Shown here: positions 61,760 through 64,000 of the stretch, in pieces | Position numbering within the stretch: the stretch's first letter is position 1 | Layout of the letters: each line of letters opens with the position of its first letter | Source of the DNA: Scatacola_A faecigallinarum | GTDB taxonomy: Bacteria; Pseudomonadota; Alphaproteobacteria; RF32; CAG-239 | Direction of reading: 5' to 3' | Length of the DNA: 64,000 bases | NCBI GenBank assembly: GCA_018713605.1 | Contig: DVOM01000001.1 | Coordinates: 62,001-126,000, forward strand | Program-made: the position numbers and the translations under genes | Notes under the pieces: model-generated | Database searches by the model: none | The model's input: the letters and a program-made list of their open reading frames with translations, nothing else | What the model was told of the DNA's origin: nothing

Positions 61760-62582
61760 AGGCTTTTTCCTTATGAAGTTTCAGATAATTCATCAACACC
61801 GACCTGTTGCGGCGACAGCTGTCAGACAGTTCCTGAGGTGTAAACGGCGATACGAACCGGTGCAGTTTGTCCACGTTCAGAACAAACTGATCCCGCGGCG
61901 GAACGTTTCCCTCAAAGAAAATATGTTCTTCGCCGACAATGTCTGTCAGAAGTCTTTCCAAAGACAGGGCAAAACCGGCTCCGACATTGATTATCCCGGA
62001 CACTTTCTTATGAATGAGAACACTAAGCGCCTTTTGCAGATAATCTCTGGTAATAAAATCTTTCCTTGTTTCCGGATTCTCCGTAACAATCAGCTTGCCA
62101 CGGGTTAAAATGCTTTCGCTGATCCACCCCATAAAGGTCTTATATCCCGTCCTGTTGACCGGTTCACCCAAAACGTTAGCCACCCGTACAATCAGAGATT
62201 GTCCCGGAATTATCCCCTGAATAGCCTTTTCGGCTGCCGCCTTGTTTTTGGCATAAGCGTCAAGCGGCTGCAACGGCGCTGTCTCGGCAATCTCGTCAGC
62301 CAAATTCCGGGAACCGTAAACTTTGCGGGAAGAAATCATTACCAGTTTTGTCTCCGAACCTTTTATCATCCGAGCCAGTTTTACGTCCAATAACTCGTCC
62401 TGCGACAACGTTTTACAGCTAAACTCCGGCTGTATCGTAAAATTAATAACAGCGTCAAAACGCTTTATTTCCTCTTTGTCGACATAATCCAGCCTTGGAA
62501 AACTCATAACGTCGTCCGATATGAACACGTTTTGCAAATTCCGAGCTAAATAGGCGTCATTACCGATTACAGCCACTTTCAT
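61746..62582 (-). CDS. NAD-dependent epimerase/dehydratase-like protein (extended SDR)
   Basis: 278 residues. It starts KVAVIGNDAYLARNLQNVF in place of a clean GxxGxxG, with VINFTIQPEF, LVMISSRKVYG and the catalytic DAYAKNKAAAE (YxxxK). RVANVLGEP and the C-terminal sugar-binding part fit nucleotide-sugar epimerases/reductases. The weak nucleotide loop lowers certainty about NAD binding. First enzyme gene of the operon, 121 bases downstream of the recombinase-like gene; that gap shows no gene. Confidence 0.8.
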   Translation of the reverse strand: MKVAVIGNDAYLARNLQNVFISDDVMSFPRLDYVDKEEIKRFDAVINFTIQPEFSCKTLSQDELLDVKLARMIKGSETKLVMISSRKVYGSRNLADEIAETAPLQPLDAYAKNKAAAEKAIQGIIPGQSLIVRVANVLGEPVNRTGYKTFMGWISESILTRGKLIVTENPETRKDFITRDYLQKALSVLIHKKVSGIINVGAGFALSLERLLTDIVGEEHIFFEGNVPPRDQFVLNVDKLHRFVSPFTPQELSDSCRRNRSVLMNYLKLHKEKAYAQD

Positions 62583-62703
62583 TTTGTTACCTTTTCAAAC
62601 AACGCCCAAATATTCCGCGTCGGTTTGGTCACAGACAGAACCGGAACCAGCCCCCGTTTTCTGTCTCTCTTTGTTTTCAGCCTTTTAGCCAAACTGCCGC
62701 ACC

Positions 62704-63348
62704 TCACGAATATTGAGTATGGTCGCGGTTTTCGGCATTTTTACTCTGCAACAAACGTCCGACTTCGGGATTTTGAGCCAGAAAGTTATAAAGCGACACG
62801 ACGGAAATACCGGCTTCCTGTGCTGCCCTCTTTCGCGAAACGCCGGACAGCAGCCTGGAAACGATAAGCTCTTTCTTCCCGTCCCAAACACGCTTTTTAT
62901 TCTTGCTGCCCAAACAGCGCCCGAGTTTGCAGCCGCTCGCCTTTTTCTCGTCAAGAGAGTTTTTGGTAATCGTCGAAACCATGCTGTTGCGTATTTCAAT
63001 AGACAAAGCCAGCCCCTTCAGCAGCAAATCGGTTTCCGAAGACGGCTTTAGAACCAGCTTTTCCTTAACACAGACCAGATTCAGCCCTTTTCCGAGAAAC
63101 GCCTTCAGATTTTCAACAATCACCGCCAGAGAATTTCCCAAACTGGCAACATTGGCGCACAAAACCGTATGCCCGGTCGTTTGAAAACCGGCTTCCATAT
63201 TCCGTATATCCGTTTCCGAAACATACATGTCGACGGCAAAATCATTGTCTGCGGCATATTGTTCAATTACCCGCCGCTGTTTCTCAACCGCAATGTTTTT
63301 TCCGCCAATGTCCAAATACCCGATAACCATACAAACCTTCGCCATCAT
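62704..63348 (-). CDS. Serine-recombinase-fold protein without catalytic serine
   Basis: 214 residues that align along their length with Mpi-type invertases. Where those have GYIRVSTDKQTVENQR this has GYLDIGGKNIAVEKQR: the catalytic Ser is Gly15 and the neighbouring Arg is Asp. The second active-site motif EISRLGRNL is NVASLGNSL here, losing both arginines. The C-terminal part (KLGRCLGSKNKKRVWDGKKE, then HTH RAAQEAGISVVSLYNFL) is intact. It should bind DNA but not cleave it. The start lies only six bases from the left inverted repeat of the putative switch and has no strong ribosome site. Confidence 0.82.
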   Translation of the reverse strand: MMAKVCMVIGYLDIGGKNIAVEKQRRVIEQYAADNDFAVDMYVSETDIRNMEAGFQTTGHTVLCANVASLGNSLAVIVENLKAFLGKGLNLVCVKEKLVLKPSSETDLLLKGLALSIEIRNSMVSTITKNSLDEKKASGCKLGRCLGSKNKKRVWDGKKELIVSRLLSGVSRKRAAQEAGISVVSLYNFLAQNPEVGRLLQSKNAENRDHTQYS

Positions 63349-63354
63349 ACCATC

Positions 63355-63371
63355 TAACGAACGATATTTTT
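63355..63371. repeat. Left 17-bp inverted repeat of the putative switch
   Basis: TAACGAACGATATTTTT; its exact reverse complement is at 63483-63499. It begins seven bases upstream of the start codon of the recombinase-like gene. Confidence 0.9.
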
Positions 63372-63482
63372 TCTTGTACTTTATGTGGGTAATTTTTGCA
63401 ATACCTTTTTATAAGAAATCACAATAATTTTCTACCTTTTTTATAGGTTAACACATTTTTCTCTACCGGTAACGCCTTGGGC

Positions 63483-63499
63483 AAAAATATCGTTCGTTA
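63483..63499. repeat. Right 17-bp inverted repeat of the putative switch
   Basis: AAAAATATCGTTCGTTA, the exact reverse complement of 63355-63371. It lies 49 bases beyond the stop codon of the invertase gene. Confidence 0.9.
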
Positions 63500-63548
63500 A
63501 ATTTACAAACATCAATTATTGCTGTTTTTCTATATGAAATACAACCTG

Positions 63549-64000
63549 TTAAGCTTTAGGTATACCTGCAAGAAAATTATAAATCGTTTTACTGCTTACC
63601 TTCATAATGCGGGCAATCTGCGCCTTTTTCATTCCACCCTGATATAAACTGATTATCTCATCCTCTCTGCCGTCAAGAATATGCCTTTTGTTCTTCGTGC
63701 CGAATTCGCGCCCCAGTTTGCGTCCGCTGGCCTTGATTCTGGCCAGAGCCTCTTTGGTTCTCTGTGAAATAAGATTACGTTCAATTTCCGCCGAAAGCGA
63801 AAACGCAAAAGCCAGAACCTTGCTTTGAATATCAGCTCCGAGCCGATAGCGATCTTTAATTGTCCAAACCTGAACTTCTTTGTTCATACAGATGTTAAGC
63901 ATTGTCATAATCTGCAAAATATTGCGCCCCAGACGGGAAATTTCCGTACAAATCAGCACATCGCCCTTTTTAAGTTTCCTGATCATTTTTCCAAGTTTCC
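63549..64000 (-). CDS. Mpi-family serine DNA invertase, C-terminal part
   Basis: Partial gene: the frame stays open to the right edge, so about 150 residues are visible and roughly 50-60, including the catalytic Ser, lie outside. Visible are KLGKMIRKLKKGDVLICTEISRLGRN (given here as two parts: KLGKMIRKLKK and GDVLICTEISRLGRN) with both active-site arginines, VWTIKDRYRLG, FAFSLSAEIERNLISQRTKEA, LGREFGTKNKRH and a C-terminal HTH (KAQIARIMKVSSKTIYNFL). This is the pattern of the master invertase Mpi family. It most likely acts on the repeats directly downstream. Confidence 0.9.
   Translation of the reverse strand, partial: KLGKMIRKLKKGDVLICTEISRLGRNILQIMTMLNICMNKEVQVWTIKDRYRLGADIQSKVLAFAFSLSAEIERNLISQRTKEALARIKASGRKLGREFGTKNKRHILDGREDEIISLYQGGMKKAQIARIMKVSSKTIYNFLAGIPKA

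Larger units (their letters stand above)
63355..63499 (-). promoter_or_regulatory. Putative invertible promoter element
   Basis: 145 bases: two perfect 17-bp inverted repeats flanking 111 bases of AT-rich, non-coding DNA. Its core CGTTCGT is close to the ACGTTCGT core I recall for sites of the Bacteroides Mpi invertase. On the minus strand the segment holds TTGCAA-17-TACAAG pointing at the recombinase-like gene and the glycan operon; other TATAA-like stretches occur in both directions, so the real promoter is not certain. A Mpi-type invertase gene is next to it. Confidence 0.75.

Noticed and set aside
1..64000. CRISPR array, insertion sequence or rRNA genes
   Set aside because: No regularly spaced direct repeats, no transposase-like frame with terminal repeats, and no rRNA sequence were seen. 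The only mobile-type enzymes are the two recombinase-family proteins at the right end.

Overview
The window looks like chromosomal DNA of a Gram-negative alphaproteobacterium. Supporting features are a CcrM-type GANTC adenine methyltransferase, a BamF-like (DUF3035) lipoprotein, RlpA/SPOR, lipoprotein signal peptidase, tandem Ppx/GppA proteins, and flagellar rod genes with a stand-alone FlhB C-domain protein. The oxygen-sensitive glycyl radical enzyme and a Mpi-type DNA invertase (best known from gut Bacteroides) suggest an anaerobic, probably gut-associated lineage. That habitat is inference. Most genes lie on the minus strand in tightly packed operons with ATGA or TAATG junctions.

Layout. 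1-6.1 kb: PhnP-like hydrolase (partial), tatD, holB, tmk, a PBP5-type carboxypeptidase, rlpA and mltB. 6.2-9.5 kb: a sugar porter, a HAD protein whose nucleophile aspartate is replaced, and a protein of the phage DNA-base hypermodification class. 9.6-16.6 kb: tRNA-Ser(UGA), an esterase, a DMT exporter, 3-methyladenine glycosylase, cold-shock protein, mutL and pgi. 16.6-24.9 kb: an M16 peptidase pair, BamF-like lipoprotein, lspA, mgtE, tRNA-Leu(GAG), flgB-flgC-fliE, FlhB-like protein and rsmB. 25-36 kb: two tandem pairs of unknown paralogues, tldD/pmbA, rlmE, two Ppx/GppA proteins, ccrM, rnhB and a degenerate RdgB-like protein. 36-46.4 kb: an inactive M16 homologue, rhodanese, a small lipoprotein, an MsbA-like exporter and a first surface-glycan cluster (methyltransferase-like, radical SAM/SPASM, GT2, Glf, DUF4422), then a membrane phosphoesterase and GNAT. 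46.5-55.5 kb: an AT-hook protein, KDG kinase, regulators, a 57-residue small gene, an LTA-synthase-type transferase and two poorly characterised proteins.

55.6-64 kb is the most unusual part. A run of overlapping minus-strand genes (SDR, Glf, DUF4422, GT, glycyl radical activase, glycyl radical enzyme) lies downstream of a 145-bp element. This element consists of two perfect 17-bp inverted repeats around 111 bp of AT-rich DNA. It sits between a Mpi-family serine recombinase (cut by the right edge) and a second recombinase-fold protein that has lost its catalytic serine and arginines. I read it as a phase-variable promoter switch, its invertase, and a catalytically dead paralogue that may regulate it, controlling a galactofuranose-glycan operon that also contains a glycyl radical enzyme. 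The repeats and residue losses are read directly from the sequence; inversion and control are inference.

All names come from reading motifs. No database search was possible. Start codons were moved from the longest frame where a Shine-Dalgarno sequence or an operon junction argued for it.
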